Of a stretch of DNA of 64,000 nucleotides, positions 34,120-46,080 are shown in pieces. Positions within the stretch are counted from its first letter, which is position 1. Every line of letters begins with the position of its first letter. The translations under genes were made by a program, and so were the position numbers. Location: positions 1,612,001 to 1,676,000 of the forward strand of contig JAHLEZ010000003.1 in NCBI GenBank assembly GCA_020726505.1, read 5' to 3'. This DNA comes from Leptodontidium sp. MPI-SDFR-AT-0119 (Eukaryota; Ascomycota; Leotiomycetes; Helotiales; Leptodontidiaceae). The notes beneath the pieces are model-generated. The model did no database searches. It was not told the origin of the DNA and saw nothing but the letters and a program-made list of their open reading frames with translations.

Positions 34120-34455
34120 CTGGAACCGTGAATGCGTGGTTGTATTCTCTAGGTAGGATGAGGCTACAGCTAAGAATAAAGGCTCAACGCCTTGGTTTGT
34201 GCGCCACTACCCCTTAATAGGTAGGTGCCCTCCACACCAGAGGACCCGATGAGGAAAGCACGGATGCAGGCGGGTGCTTTTCGCTTTAACGTAAGAATCA
34301 GAACCTCATATTTGGAAAGAAATCCCAAGGCATTTCCCCGAATGCTTCCTCCAAACCTAGCTCTCCAACAATTCTGATCATTCGAGTCAGGTTCAACACT
34401 TGATAATCGAAGAAAATCGAGAAATCCTCCAGTCTTTCTGCGGTCGACTACCAAC
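34120..34455. other. intergenic region upstream of the DUF3431 gene
   Basis: About 340 nt between the right inverted repeat and the DUF3431 start. It includes the presumed promoter. No other feature was seen. Confidence 0.45.
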
Positions 34456-35673
34456 ATGCCAATTCTTAGGATACCACTGCTCTGTCTCCTCGCCGTCACC
34501 GCCCTTCTTTGGATACTGTCACCTGTTCGAATGAGATCCTGGCGCAGTTCTTTTGGTGCTTCTCATAGTTGGCTCCACCTGAATAGCAGCAAAGCACACG
34601 ATAGCCACGAGCTAGAAAGCCCACTCGAAGATGACAACCCTCCCAATTCTTCAACGATGAGTGGGTTCCAGCCTGGTACCGTCAAGCCAGTCGGACTGCC
34701 CTACACACGAACTCTGGTCGTACCACGAACAGCATCGGAGAAAACAGACTGGATCCAGGAATATTTCAACAAGGACAAGTACTTCGATTACAAGATCTAT
34801 GTCGTGGATGATGCAGGCGCGCCGTTATCTCCACCGAAGAATAAGGGTCATGAAGTGATGGTGTACCTAACTTACATCATTGATCACTACCACAGCCTCT
34901 CGGATGTGAATATTTTCATGCACTCCCATCGCATGGCGTGGCATAACAATGGATTGTTAGATGGTGATGCCGTGCAGGTGATATCAAGACTGTCGTCGGA
35001 GAGAGTCCAGAGGGAGGGTTACGTGAACTTGAGGTGCAATTGGGATCCTGGATGTCCGAATTGGATGCATCCCGGGTCTGTTGAAGAGGACGTGGGGAAG
35101 CAGGAGCAGACTATGCTAGCGAAGTCCTGGTCTGAGCTTTTCCCTCTAGATCCTATTCCGAATGTACTAGCACAGCCGTGTTGTGCCCAGTTCGCGGTGT
35201 CGGGGGAGAGGATTCGAAGTCTACCTCTGGCGAGATATGTCGTCTTGAGGGACTGGCTGTTGAGGACGAGCATGTCCGACTATTTCAGTGGGAGAGTCTT
35301 TGAGTATATCTGGCAGTTTATCTTCACTGGCAGGAACGTGGTGTGTCCTAAGGAGCATGTGTGTTACTGTGATGGTTTTAGGATTTGCTTTGGAGGGGAG
35401 AAGGAATATGATGCCTTCCAGGAGAAAGTTAGGGAGCAGACAAGCATGGAGGAAGAGCTCAAGATATGGAACGACATGAATACGAAATGGAATTCTGGGG
35501 ACAAAGGAGTAGAACGACCGGAGGTTGGTAAAGACATCGAGCTGACTGAGAAGATTGCAGCCAATCTTGCATGGTGCGATTTGAAGAAGCAAGAAGCGAA
35601 AGAACGAGGAGACATGGCAAAGTACGGAGCACAGGAAGCGGGAAGAGAATGGAATGACGGCGATGGCTTCTGA
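34456..35673 (+). CDS. DUF3431 family protein, type II membrane anchored
   Basis: Single exon, 405 residues. An N-terminal signal anchor (about 4-22, ILRIPLLCLLAVTALLWIL) is followed by basic residues, so the body is probably in the secretory lumen. From about residue 85 the sequence follows the fungal DUF3431 family: RTLVVPRT, YVVDDAGAPL, HEVMVYLTYIIDHYHSLSDV, IFMHSHRMAWHN and CNWDPGCPNWMHP. Cys-rich positions (CCAQFAV, CPKEHVCYCDGFRICF) suit an oxidising compartment. DUF3431 proteins are often found near glycosylation or cell wall genes; activity is unproven. The charged C-terminus beyond about 335 has no family signal. Start: the first Met gives the anchor directly. Confidence 0.82.
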   Translation: MPILRIPLLCLLAVTALLWILSPVRMRSWRSSFGASHSWLHLNSSKAHDSHELESPLEDDNPPNSSTMSGFQPGTVKPVGLPYTRTLVVPRTASEKTDWIQEYFNKDKYFDYKIYVVDDAGAPLSPPKNKGHEVMVYLTYIIDHYHSLSDVNIFMHSHRMAWHNNGLLDGDAVQVISRLSSERVQREGYVNLRCNWDPGCPNWMHPGSVEEDVGKQEQTMLAKSWSELFPLDPIPNVLAQPCCAQFAVSGERIRSLPLARYVVLRDWLLRTSMSDYFSGRVFEYIWQFIFTGRNVVCPKEHVCYCDGFRICFGGEKEYDAFQEKVREQTSMEEELKIWNDMNTKWNSGDKGVERPEVGKDIELTEKIAANLAWCDLKKQEAKERGDMAKYGAQEAGREWNDGDGF

Positions 35674-36183
35674 ATCAATGATCAACATGTGCACTTTTCT
35701 TTCTGCTATGATCCCCATGTTTCGCCAATCGAAGAATCGAAGAAAGTTTCTTCTGAAAGTTTCACTTGAAGACCCATTTTGAAGGCAGGAAGGCAGGCCA
35801 GCGGCTTGTGGCGTCTGGAGTCTGGAGTCTCGAGACATGAGCGGAGAATTTTCAAGCCTGTATTCATGCCTTCCTATCTCGTCCATGGAAGTACTAGCTC
35901 ATAGGTAGATATCTTTGCTTTTTAGTAGGAGCATGCATATGTCGGCATATCCTGTGATGGAACATGTCTGTAGAGAAGCTAGCCAGCTGCACGCAAAAAC
36001 AAACATCCGTACTGTAAGTTCAGTCAGTAAATCTAGACAGGGGTGCGAACTATGTAGAGAGCATCCGTACCTATGCAAGGTTCGTTATGTTTTCTTATTT
36101 TTGATCAAGTCGTACGACCTTGACTCGCTTAACGTCGCCTTGCAGCAAGACGAAGTTACATCGGGAATCCAACTTGGAGAGAA

Positions 36184-36240
36184 GAGGAGAGAGAGAAAAG
36201 GAGAGAGAGAAAAGGAGAGAGAGAAAAGGAGAGAGAGAAG
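36184..36240 (+). repeat. purine-rich 14-nt tandem repeat
   Basis: About four units of GAGAGAGAGAAAAG with period 14. Confidence 0.9.
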
Positions 36241-38210
36241 ACGAAAGAGTCAGTCACCTTCCACTTCACCCATCATGAAGAGTCAGTCAGTCAGTCGAAG
36301 GGTCTTGCAGTCCGACCACCAACGAACGACCCATCCCGCTCGCAAGAAAAGCCCATTCCAGGTTTTCTTCAACGTTGTCTCCTCCACTCCACTCCATGCC
36401 CTCGGTTCCTCGTGTAAATTTATGTCTCACTTCCAGCCTTCATCGCTTTGACAATTGTTCGACTCGAGTCTCAAGGACGAGAGGAGAGGAAGGGGGAAAA
36501 CGTTCAATCGATAGTCGTTTGGCTGGCGGGTTGGCGGGTTGGCTTCCCCTGACAGCTGGCTGAGACAAGGTCTTCCCTTGTAGATGGTAAAGCTTCCACG
36601 CGAGCGCAGTCTCAGTCTCACTCACTGTGGTGGGCTCGCTTGTCCTGGTTGGGGTTCTTGGACGTGCGCGGATCACTTGCCGATCAACGTTCGGTAGGAA
36701 AAAGGCACAGGTGCAGGCACACAGACTTCTCTTGAACCTTCTACGGGGGTGTGTGAGCTAGGGAGTTCCTTTCGTCATAACAGGATTGTTGTCATGAACA
36801 CCTTTTTGTCTTACTTTACTTTGAATAGAACGGATTTCTGTACTGTAGGTAGGTAAATAAGTTTACTTACTCGTGGATTGCTGCACAACAAATCGAGGCA
36901 AGTTACAGTTGTAATCTTTGGGATGGGATGGGATGGATGTGTGTCTTTGACTCTGATAACCTTAAATTCCAAGAGGTGGCGGCGGGCAGCCCTGTTAGAC
37001 TCAAGTCAAAGCTGGGAAAATGTGATGGGCAAGCCACAAGGACCTAGTCTGTTCGCATTATTGACACGATAGATGAGGTTTTCTTTGAGGTTAGCTGCTG
37101 CAGATAGATAGATGGATAGTTGATTGACTGGACTTGAATGGATTGGATAGTGAGGATATAAAGTTGGAAAAAAGAAGCATGGGCAATTTTAAGTACCTAG
37201 CCTGAGGAGAATAAATAAAAGTCTCTGACGAGTACAAGGCAAGCCACAGCAGCATCTCTCTCTGCTAGTTCTATCTACACGAAGATCCCTTCTAATTCGA
37301 AGGAGAATAGTGCACCACACTATTATTTAACCAGAGAATAGTATACACCGTAATGTAATGCATGTCGGGATGATCACGGGGGAAAGATTCCCGGCCCATT
37401 CCCTTCCATGCGCGCTATTGGCGATAAATCAAACCCTGGATATTAATGATCTGCGAGCGAACTCTGCAGAGTATCCCTTTTGGGAATATACGATGTCTGT
37501 TTGTCCCATCTCGAAAAGTCTTGAGTTGCTGTTTTCAGGATCTCATCTTCCAAACCCAAACTCAAACCCTACAGATGATCATTTTTTTCGATTTAGAGGC
37601 TTGGAACTTTTGCGGGGATGGATTAATTTGTCGTGTCTTCGTCCGCAATCTCTCGCAGGGGAAGGAATGTCAAAGCACCACCGCACAGCACAAAACAGCC
37701 CAGCAGGACAGGATATGGAGAACCGGACTTCAATGCATCGCCCCACGGTCGATGAGAGATCAGTCTATCGTTACCCGACTCCTCGTGCTGGGGGTTCGAG
37801 ATCGAGGGGATCGCGTTTGTTTTGTGACTTGTCATATTCTTGCCCCGCTGGCCAGGGGTTCCGTCCATCAGGAGGGTGGCTTCGGTACTCGAGTACCAAC
37901 CAAAGTCGTGCATGAAAGTTCCGTGTGTTTACTTTTGCGGATCATGAAACGTCCCTTGACGACATCCCTTGATAACTTGTACTTGTACTACTTACTGATT
38001 GACAGAGAGTCGTCCACGCAAACAGAAAATGAAGTATAAAATGCTCAGACCTGTCCTGCAAACGAAGGGAAATAAATACATCTTTCTCGCTATCTCATGG
38101 AAGGGAGGGAGGGAGAAAGGGAGGCCCAAACGTGCCTTCCGTGCAGGGGATCCTGTCTTGTCTGTCTGTTCACTTCAGCAACTCCTGCCTGCCCTTGCTA
38201 TGCCTTGCCA

Positions 38211-38233
38211 TTGATTGATTGATTGATTGATTG
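38211..38233 (+). repeat. TTGA/GATT microsatellite
   Basis: Over five copies of the tetranucleotide GATT. Confidence 0.9.
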
Positions 38234-39139
38234 CCCTTGCCCTAAGCAACTGCTCTGACTCCCGCTTGCACTCTCTCGCTCCTTGGATGGATGGATATCG
38301 TGATTTCTGCTGGTGCATCGGATTTTCATTCAAAATGGTACCTGGACAGACGTCGTCCTCGGCACACCCACCATCACTTCTCCTACTACCCCTACAACTC
38401 TGACGAGTGGGATTTCTTCAGCACGCGTTCCGTCGACTGGGCTGGGCTGACTTTGAGACTTCTCAATCAATGGTCTGTCTGCACTTTGTCTTCTTCCATT
38501 GGCTGGCACTCGAGGCGGAGAAAAAGTCAATGAAGCCTACACTGCAACTAAGTCGATAGTGCCGTCCCAGCACTCGCAAGTGTCAACGGCCGCCATCCGA
38601 TTCCCCAGCTAGGCCGCAAGCCAATCCAGCGCCCCCAGCACATCCTCACTTCGACTTGACTTTTTTCGACCCGTTGCATCTGCAGGGCAGAGAGAGGGCA
38701 GAAGGCCAGACCAGCCCAGGTACGCACGACCTGAAGTGCAGTGGAGGTGGGTGCGGTGCATATCGACCTGGAAGTGAAGCTTGGTCAAAGCGAGATGTCA
38801 GGCAAAGCCACAACAAACAAGTCTCTGGGCTGGTCTTTGGTACGTCTTCAAGCATCTCCGACTACCTATCCTATTTATCCCGTTCCCTATCCCCCGCTCG
38901 AGTTCCTCTTTCGTACTTTATATATGGGTCTGCCAGCCCCAGCGCCAGTCCCCGGTCCCAAGTCCCAGTCCCTGCAGAGAACAATCCATACCCTACTATA
39001 TTTTCCTCCTCCTCCACCCACGACATACAAGAGGAGGCACAGACCCTGGACTTTCCTAATTACAACTGTCATCAGACGACGCTCTGTTCATATAGCTCAC
39101 TATCCGTAGTTTCCCCCTCCATCAAATGTCCTTGGAGAC

Positions 39140-41595
39140 ATGAATTCTTTCGGTGTTCGACGACTCTCGCCCATCCACGATCTCGACGACCAAGAAACGG
39201 AAGCCGCGGGTGCAGAAGTAAAGGATATTCCATTCTACAGACCTCCGCGCACCTCCTCCTGGAAAGACGGTCCCGAAAAGTTGAAGAAGCTGGAGAATTC
39301 ACATAACATACCGCATACACACGACCTTGAGGCATTGATCTCATCCCCACCACGTTCTCCATTGCATATTGCCTTCGAATACAAGTAAGTTCGGAGCTGT
39401 ACTAATTTTTGGCAACTTTGCTGATTTTGGCTCTAGCGGCAGCAAGGTGATTGATTTTGCTCCCACCCGTAATACCGCATCAGACGAGTGCCAGCGACAA
39501 GAAGTGCAACAACAACCAGAAGAAATGATGGACCGGTTAGATCTTGTTGATCGGCCAGATTCAAGATCAGAGTCGAGAGACGAATTCAGAGAAGAAACCC
39601 GGGGAGATTCCAGGGCAGATTCCAGGGCAGATTCTAGAACCGAATCAAGAGGGGGTGGCAGAAAGGCTCATCGTCGTGGAAATGCAATGCCTTCTATTTC
39701 GTCCCCTTCTACAGAGGGCTCTGCAACCCGCTCAGCTTCTCGCGCTTCCGACAGATCCTCCTATCAGACGAATGCCACTTCCCTTCCACCCCTCCAACAG
39801 AAAGGTGCGGACGAACATGACCAGCTAGAGCCATTGGACGAGGAGGATATTGACCCTGGATCCTTCGATTTGGTCGCAACAGCACCAGAGGGGATCAAGC
39901 CATATTCTTTAGAAACCAGATCGGAACAACTTTTTTCGACTGAGCATCTACAGGTCATTTTCAACGATCCTTCACTTCTCCTCCGATTCACAGCCTTCCT
40001 TAGCTCGCACAGACAGGCCTCTATTCCCATTCTAATCTACTACCTGGACGCAATCAAGGCATTGAAGGCAATCAGCTATTCAAATGCAATTGCAGAGGCA
40101 TTAGAACCAATCAGCGGGTACGATTTCACTGCTACTGGTAATACCAAGACGATCAACAGTGTATTGGAGGAGAAGGCAACACAGGCTTTTGGAGTCCTTG
40201 TTAGAGAAGATCTGCCGGCCTACATCACACACACCTATTTGCAGACTGTCAGTTTGTCAATTCAGCGAAGAGTTACTGGAACTTTGCCATCAAATCTTAG
40301 AGAAGCCTCAGAAGGCCTTGCTGAAGTCTTTTGTCTGACGGATCCCTCGAGACCAGACAATCCGATTGTTTTTGCGTCTGAAGGTAAGATTCTAGGCATT
40401 CTGCAAAAGGGGATTGGCTAACAGTCGGACAGAATTTCACAGAACGACCCAGTACGGCATGTCTTATGTCATTGGCCGTAATTGCCGATTCCTCCAGGGG
40501 CCAAAGACGAACCCTTTCAGTGTCCGAAGAATTCGAGAGAAGATCGAGGCTGGTGTGGAGCATTGCGAAGTCTTCCTCAATTAGTAAGTGCTCTCCAAAA
40601 TGGCATCTGGCAAATGCTAATCAAGCAACAGTCGCCGCGATGGCTCACCATTCATGAATCTACTCATGTGTGCCCCTCTTTGTGACAGCCGTGGTACGAT
40701 CCGATACTTCATTGGCGCTCAAGTCGACGTTTCTGGTTTGGTCAAGGAATGTTGCGACCTGGAATCTTTACGTCGTGTTGTCATCAAGGCGGAGGACGAT
40801 GAAAATTGCGATCCAAACGATGACCTTCAATACGTTGCGGAAAACTCGTCTCCCAAGGATGAGTTTCAAGAGCTTAGCGAGATGCTCAACTTGCAAGAAT
40901 TGGATACGGTTCGAAGATGGGGAGGAAGAATGCACAAGGAAACACAAGAAGAAACCCAAGACACCAATTTCAAAGCTGGTAATTGGGGCAAGCCTCGCCT
41001 CTTGATCAACTCGACTAGTCCTGATGGGCCAGCTTCATTCTCCAAACCTTCCGGACGAGGAAGTGGTCGTCTCAGCGGCATCTACGAGCACTATCTCCTG
41101 GTTCGCCCTTTTCCAAGTTTGCGAATTCTTTTCGCAAGTCCCAGTCTTCGGGTGCCTGGTATATTGCAGAGTCCTTTCATGGCCAAGATCGGTGGATCAA
41201 ATCGTGTCCGCGAGGAACTGACGCAGGCATTAGCAGATGGCCGAGGCGTTACTGCCAAGGTCAAATGGGTATCCAAATCTGATCTCGAGGGAAGAAACAG
41301 ATGGATTCATTGCACGCCCTTGATCGGAAGCAATGGTGCTATTGGTGTCTGGATGATTGTTATCGTAGATGATGAGGATTCGACTTCTGTCGACAAACGT
41401 TTTAAGATGGCTCCTCCAGTGGATCCTAAATTCGGTCGTTCTATTCCTGCTCATAAGGATGATAGTGGCAGTCTCCGAGATTTCGCCATGATGAATGGCT
41501 CAAGGCGTGGGAATGGGAGTATTCGAGATAACAGCAGTGTTATAAGTCATCAAGAGACGGAGAGAAGTGCGAGTCCGTATTCTCTGAGAATTTAG
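39140..41595 (+). CDS. RGS-LOV blue-light receptor (BcLOV4-like)
   Basis: Exons 39140-39384, 39437-40383, 40433-40583 and 40632-41595 (introns 48-52 nt) keep phase, 768 residues. Residues 1-260 are disordered with an RS/DSR-rich part (GDSRADSRADSRTESR). An RGS domain follows at about 275-390 (EHLQVIFNDPSLLLRFTAFL, SIPILIYYLDAIKALKAI). The LOV domain is at about 375-500: NPIVFASEEF, then GRNCRFLQG with the flavin-adduct Cys415, YRRDGSPFMNLLM, and IRYFIGAQVDVSG. RGS plus LOV is the architecture of Botrytis BcLOV4, which goes to the plasma membrane under blue light; signalling through G-alpha is the family hypothesis. The C-terminal 250 residues include a conserved block (YEHYLLVRPFPSLRILFASP) that looks like a second PAS-like segment. 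Confidence 0.92.
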
Positions 41596-42235
41596 GGTGG
41601 GGAATAGAGACAAGTTGGAAGGAAAGAGAAAAAAAATGGTGCAATGGTTTTGGTGGGTGGTTATCTGATTCACCAGCTGGGACGGATGTTTGTTTTTCGT
41701 GGGTTCGGCTGTTGCTCCTGACTGGTCTGGGCACGGGGAGGGATGTGTTATACCACAAGGCGTTGATGGCTGCTACGAACTTTGCTATTATTTTGACATC
41801 TGTAAGGAGCAAGGGAGCAACGAGACGGACAGACAGACAGAACCTAAAGACTATTCATATGTAGTAATAGAGAGCTTCATTCATATGGAACATAGCGTGT
41901 ATCTCTTTGCTGATACCAATATATTCCATTCTTAGTTCCAGGCTGTGGAGATTTATGGAGATTGAGTAGGGGCGGAAGTACAGTACTTTCCTGGAGGACC
42001 CTTGCTGGGCCTGATAAACAACTGCACTTTCTAATGAGGCTATTGAGCGGTTATTCATTACGTTTTGTGTGCTACACATTACCCTTTTTGGGTTTTTGGC
42101 CCCTTGCAAATTTGAACCAGTTTTCCAGTGAACAGTCGTTGACGTACAAAATTGTAAGGTCAACAGTGGAAAGGTGATTGGTTATGTGTCAGCGCTCCAA
42201 AATCCTCACAGTCTCACCACCACCACCTCCCAACC
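41596..42235. other. convergent 3' region
   Basis: About 640 nt between the convergent RGS-LOV and invertase genes. No gene or repeat was recognised. Confidence 0.5.
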
Positions 42236-44455
42236 CTACCCCTCCCTCCTAACAACCTGCGTCTGATTCCCCACCTGCACATTCCCATACACAATCCCAT
42301 CCTCACTCGCCTGTTCCGCCCACGTACTCCTCAATCCCCAAACCCCAACCTCGACCTTCACACCCTCATTCAACCCCCCAGCCCTTACCTCAACCGTATC
42401 CAACACACCCTCGGGATAGAACGTCACCGTCCCGCTGTTCCTGCCCCCGTCGAGGAATACTTCTAATATACTCCTATCGATCACGCCCTCGAGCGTGAAC
42501 GTCCCGTCAGGGTTAAGGACGTTCCCCACGGAGAATTTATCTGTGAAGAAAGGGTTTGTTTGAGAGTATCCGAGGATGTTGGATCGGGAGATGAAGTAGG
42601 GATTGTCGCCCCCAAGGTAGAAACCGGTGGTGACGGACTCGTGGGTTTGGGAGGAGGAGAACGAGATGTTTAGGGTGCTGGATTGGGAGATTTTGGAGAG
42701 GGAAGGGAGGGAGGTGATGCTGATGTTGAAGTATAATGCGCCGGAGGGGATGGTGCTGTAGGATGTTATGAGGGTGTTGTTTCCTAGGGAGGGGGTTGAT
42801 AGGAGGGGTTCGCTTGGGGTGAGGAGGAGGGGGGTGAGGTCGTAGGGGGTGTTGACGAAGGACCATCCTGTGCGGGTGGCGTTGCGGATTAGGTGCGTGC
42901 GTCGGGGGAGGGACATGGTTGAGCGCCAGTTTTCGCGGGGGCCGGTGGGGACGGTTTGGGCGTATTGCCAGTTGGAGGACCATGCTGGGCGGTTGGTTAG
43001 TCTTGCTTTTTTCTTCCTGTTCTTTTGTTGTGGAAGAGAGATGTTTTGGTGTAGTAAGCAGGGGGGTGGTGGTATGGTGTGGTGTTTGAAGCGAGGGGCG
43101 TAACGAAAGAATGAGATGGGATGAGGGCAATACATAGATGAACGAAATATAGCACATACCGATGAACACGGGATCTTCTGACTCAGGAACCCCGTGAAAG
43201 AACTGTCCTGCGTAATTGTCTTTCCCGAAATCGGCGATTCGCGCTGCGGCGTCGACGGCTGTGAAGTGTGTCCCGTTGAAGGTGCCGGGGAAGTACTCGG
43301 TTATGGAACCGCCGAGGGGAGCGCCTGGGTTAACTTTTTGGTGGGAGGGTGATGTTAGTATGCGTTTTGAGGATTTGGGTTGGATTTTGGGGGATATATT
43401 AAGGGAGGGATGAGATGGGGAGGGGAAATCTGGATATTGGAACCCATGATATATCACGAGGAAGGCAGAACAAGTAAATATGAAGAGAGGGAAAATAACA
43501 CTCACTGCTAATAGCCATAAGCCACATGGAATCTTCCCCTCTAACAGGCATCGATACAAGATTCGGGCATTCGTACTGCAAGCCTAGGAGACCGTGATTC
43601 GTGAAGTTCGAGGCGTGCGTCCAGGTCTTCAGATCTGGGGAAGTGAAGATCCCAATGGCGAATTCTTGCGCATAGGCGATCACCATTACCCAATGGTCTT
43701 CATACCATAATACTTTTGGGTCCCGGAATTGCGTTGATGGTGGGGAGGCACGCAGGACGGGGTTGGATGTGTAGTTTGTGAATGTGTACTGGGTGAGGTC
43801 AGTTTTGTGATTTGGGAGTGGAGGTGGGGGTTGGGAGGGAAGAAATTGGGTCTTGTGACATGTCTTGAGATTTGAAGTTTTCACAGAGGGATGTGAGAAA
43901 TGTACATACACCATCATCAAATGAGTAAGCAATCTCTTGCGTTTGCTCAGCCGCCGTGTTCAGCGTGTAGATGGCAACTACACCGTTCGTCTGGTTTGGG
44001 AAGAATCCAGACGTGTTGTTGGTATCTATTACGATACTGCCTGAGAAGATCTGGGAGTTTGGCGTGGCGAAGATGGCGATCTTCTCGTTTTGCCAGGTGT
44101 AGAGATCTTTGGATGTGGCATGTCCCCAGTGTTGGTTACCTGCTACGGTGGCTGTTGGATTGTCTGGGTGGGGGTGTTAGTTTTTGAACTTGGTTTTATG
44201 TTGGAATGCGTGGGACTTACATTGGTAGTATAAGTGATAAGTACCGTTGCCGTCGAGGAAACATCCGTTGGGGTCGTTCATGAAGTTGATGGGTGGCGAG
44301 AAGTGAACTTGAGGACGCCATTGTCCATTGTAGTCACCTGGTATAGGTGCATCTGTAGGTACTCCAGCATCAAATGCTGTAGTAGAAGCAGGAAGGGCAG
44401 ACGAGGAATTCTGTGCAACTGCCAAAGCAGCAAAGGCAAGACCGAGAAACAACAT
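42236..44455 (-). CDS. secreted GH32 invertase / beta-fructofuranosidase
   Basis: Five exons (44455-44221, 44163-43910, 43788-43506, 43333-43160, 42984-42236) in phase, 564 residues. Signal peptide [15 protein letters not shown], so the enzyme is secreted; many N-x-S/T sites agree. GH32 catalytic blocks: nucleophile Asp in [14 protein letters not shown] (transition-state Asp) and YECPNLV (acid/base Glu), then [10 protein letters not shown] and [14 protein letters not shown]. The C-terminal beta-sandwich ends with [11 protein letters not shown] and FYPEG. It hydrolyses sucrose or fructans; transferase activity cannot be excluded from sequence. An upstream in-frame Met at 44584 exists, but the signal peptide favours 44455. 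Intron 1 separates TAC-CAA from AAT-CCA in LYYQYNP. Confidence 0.93.
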
Positions 44456-46080
44456 GACGATTGAGATTGGCTGGCTTGGGCTCTGGTGAACTGGAGAGGC
44501 ACTTTCTAGTTGGGATATACCAGCTTTATAGCTCTCTGGCGGCAATCCCTTGCCTACTTGGTCTCCGCAACCACCGTCTTCCATTGCAGTAGTCCTTGAC
44601 TAGATTGACTTTTTACTTTTCTCCTCATCTGACTATTTGATGGGGTTGACCAAGCAGGAGCCACTTGACAGCTCCATGTCCAATCTCCAGATTCCCCTCA
44701 CTGGTAGTCACTGCGGGGTCTGGGACTGGGAGCTTTCACCAGTAGGAACGGTGGGATATTTTGACAAGCGGGGAGAGAGTTCGGAGCGGCTCTAAAAACA
44801 TGCATGAATACGTCGATGACTGGGAATCGTCGGACCGACTGTACTTAAATACCGACGAACCCTCATCGGCCTCTTGTCGTGCGTCAGGGACTATGCCGGG
44901 TGAACTACACACCGTCATCACGGCTGGACTTTTCGGGTGAATTATTCTACGGCAGCATGGCAATGCCGGAGCTGGAGAAAACTTGGCTTCTCTTGCAACT
45001 GTACTTAGGAAGAGGCGGTGGCGGATGCGTAGTTGATGTGGATTTGATTGTCTGACAGAAGTCCAGCACTTTTCAACTCTGAAACTCATAACAGCGGCAA
45101 CAGATCCACGACAGTTGCAGGAAACCCTAATAAACGTCGCGATGTTGTTGTGAACATTCATTGTTGTTATCGTCTACCGTAGAGCTCTTTACGCGCTCCA
45201 GATAAGCTCAACCAATCATCCCGTCTCTGGTCACCCCTGAGTCCAACCTCGACCACTCGGAAGAAGGCCTGTCGCGTCTCGATTCCCGTTCTCCTTCATA
45301 ACAAAGAGCCACAGGGAGGAGCCGATGAAACCGTTATTACTGCATTGGGTATTTGTTTTGATCTGGCCTTGCATTGACCTTCGCCCTGAGAGCCAGAGTC
45401 GCGATGTAAAGCGCGACGTGAGGTCTGTTTGGGGGTCACTGGTAGCTGCACTGCAGTGGAGAGGGATGTCGAGAGTGGTTTAGGAACTTCCTCAGCATTG
45501 TGCTCCTTCTTTCTTCTTCATCATTATTGCAACTTTACAACAATACGAGCAATCGACTTCAAGTGCTGTTCTGTTCCAGTTGAAAGTGAAGTCCAAGGTG
45601 AATTGGAACCGTCGCAGCTGAATCTCAAGGCGCTAAAACTTAACTCGGCTTAGCGCGAGGCTCTTCGAACCGTTCACGGCTCCCCTTACAATTGTTAAGC
45701 TCCCGCTTCAACAGCAACAATAACAACGCCCAATTCAATACCTCGAAGACGACGGCTGTTGCGTGTGGTGGAAGGCTCCTACTGTCAATCTCGCAGAGAA
45801 TGCAATCGTGAAGAAGGCTGGGAGGAACAATTACAATCGCTTGGTTGAATTCAGAAGCGATTGCGGTGGCAGGGCAACAATTGATTGTCAATAACAACAT
45901 CTTCCGTCCTTCAACACAACCACGGCGCACAACGACAACATTTCATTGCTGATAGCTTCGAACCTTTGGGGCGGTCCATTTGTCGAACTCGAGTTGTCGA
46001 CAGCCGTAGAGCAGCCCCAGTCCTGAGATCGAGCTCCTGACAGGTTTATTCCACCCCACACCTCCTCGACAAGCAACATC
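44456..46080. other. divergent promoter region
   Basis: About 1.6 kb between the divergent invertase and Cdh1 genes. The right 500 nt are a likely 5' UTR of Cdh1. No gene was recognised. Confidence 0.45.

Larger units (their letters stand above)
35674..39139. other. long non-coding region upstream of the RGS-LOV gene
   Basis: About 3.5 kb with no convincing gene. It contains a purine-rich 14-nt repeat (36184-36240), a TTGA/GATT microsatellite (38211-38233) and many CT-rich tracts from about 38000 on, with CT-rich leader sequence immediately before 39140. Such length fits an extended promoter and long 5' UTR of a sensor gene, but an RNA gene cannot be excluded. Confidence 0.45.

Noticed and set aside
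42537..43559. 340-codon minus frame inside the invertase gene
   Set aside because: It crosses two introns of GH32 and shifts out of frame in exon 5 (Pro/His-rich readout); it is a shadow frame.
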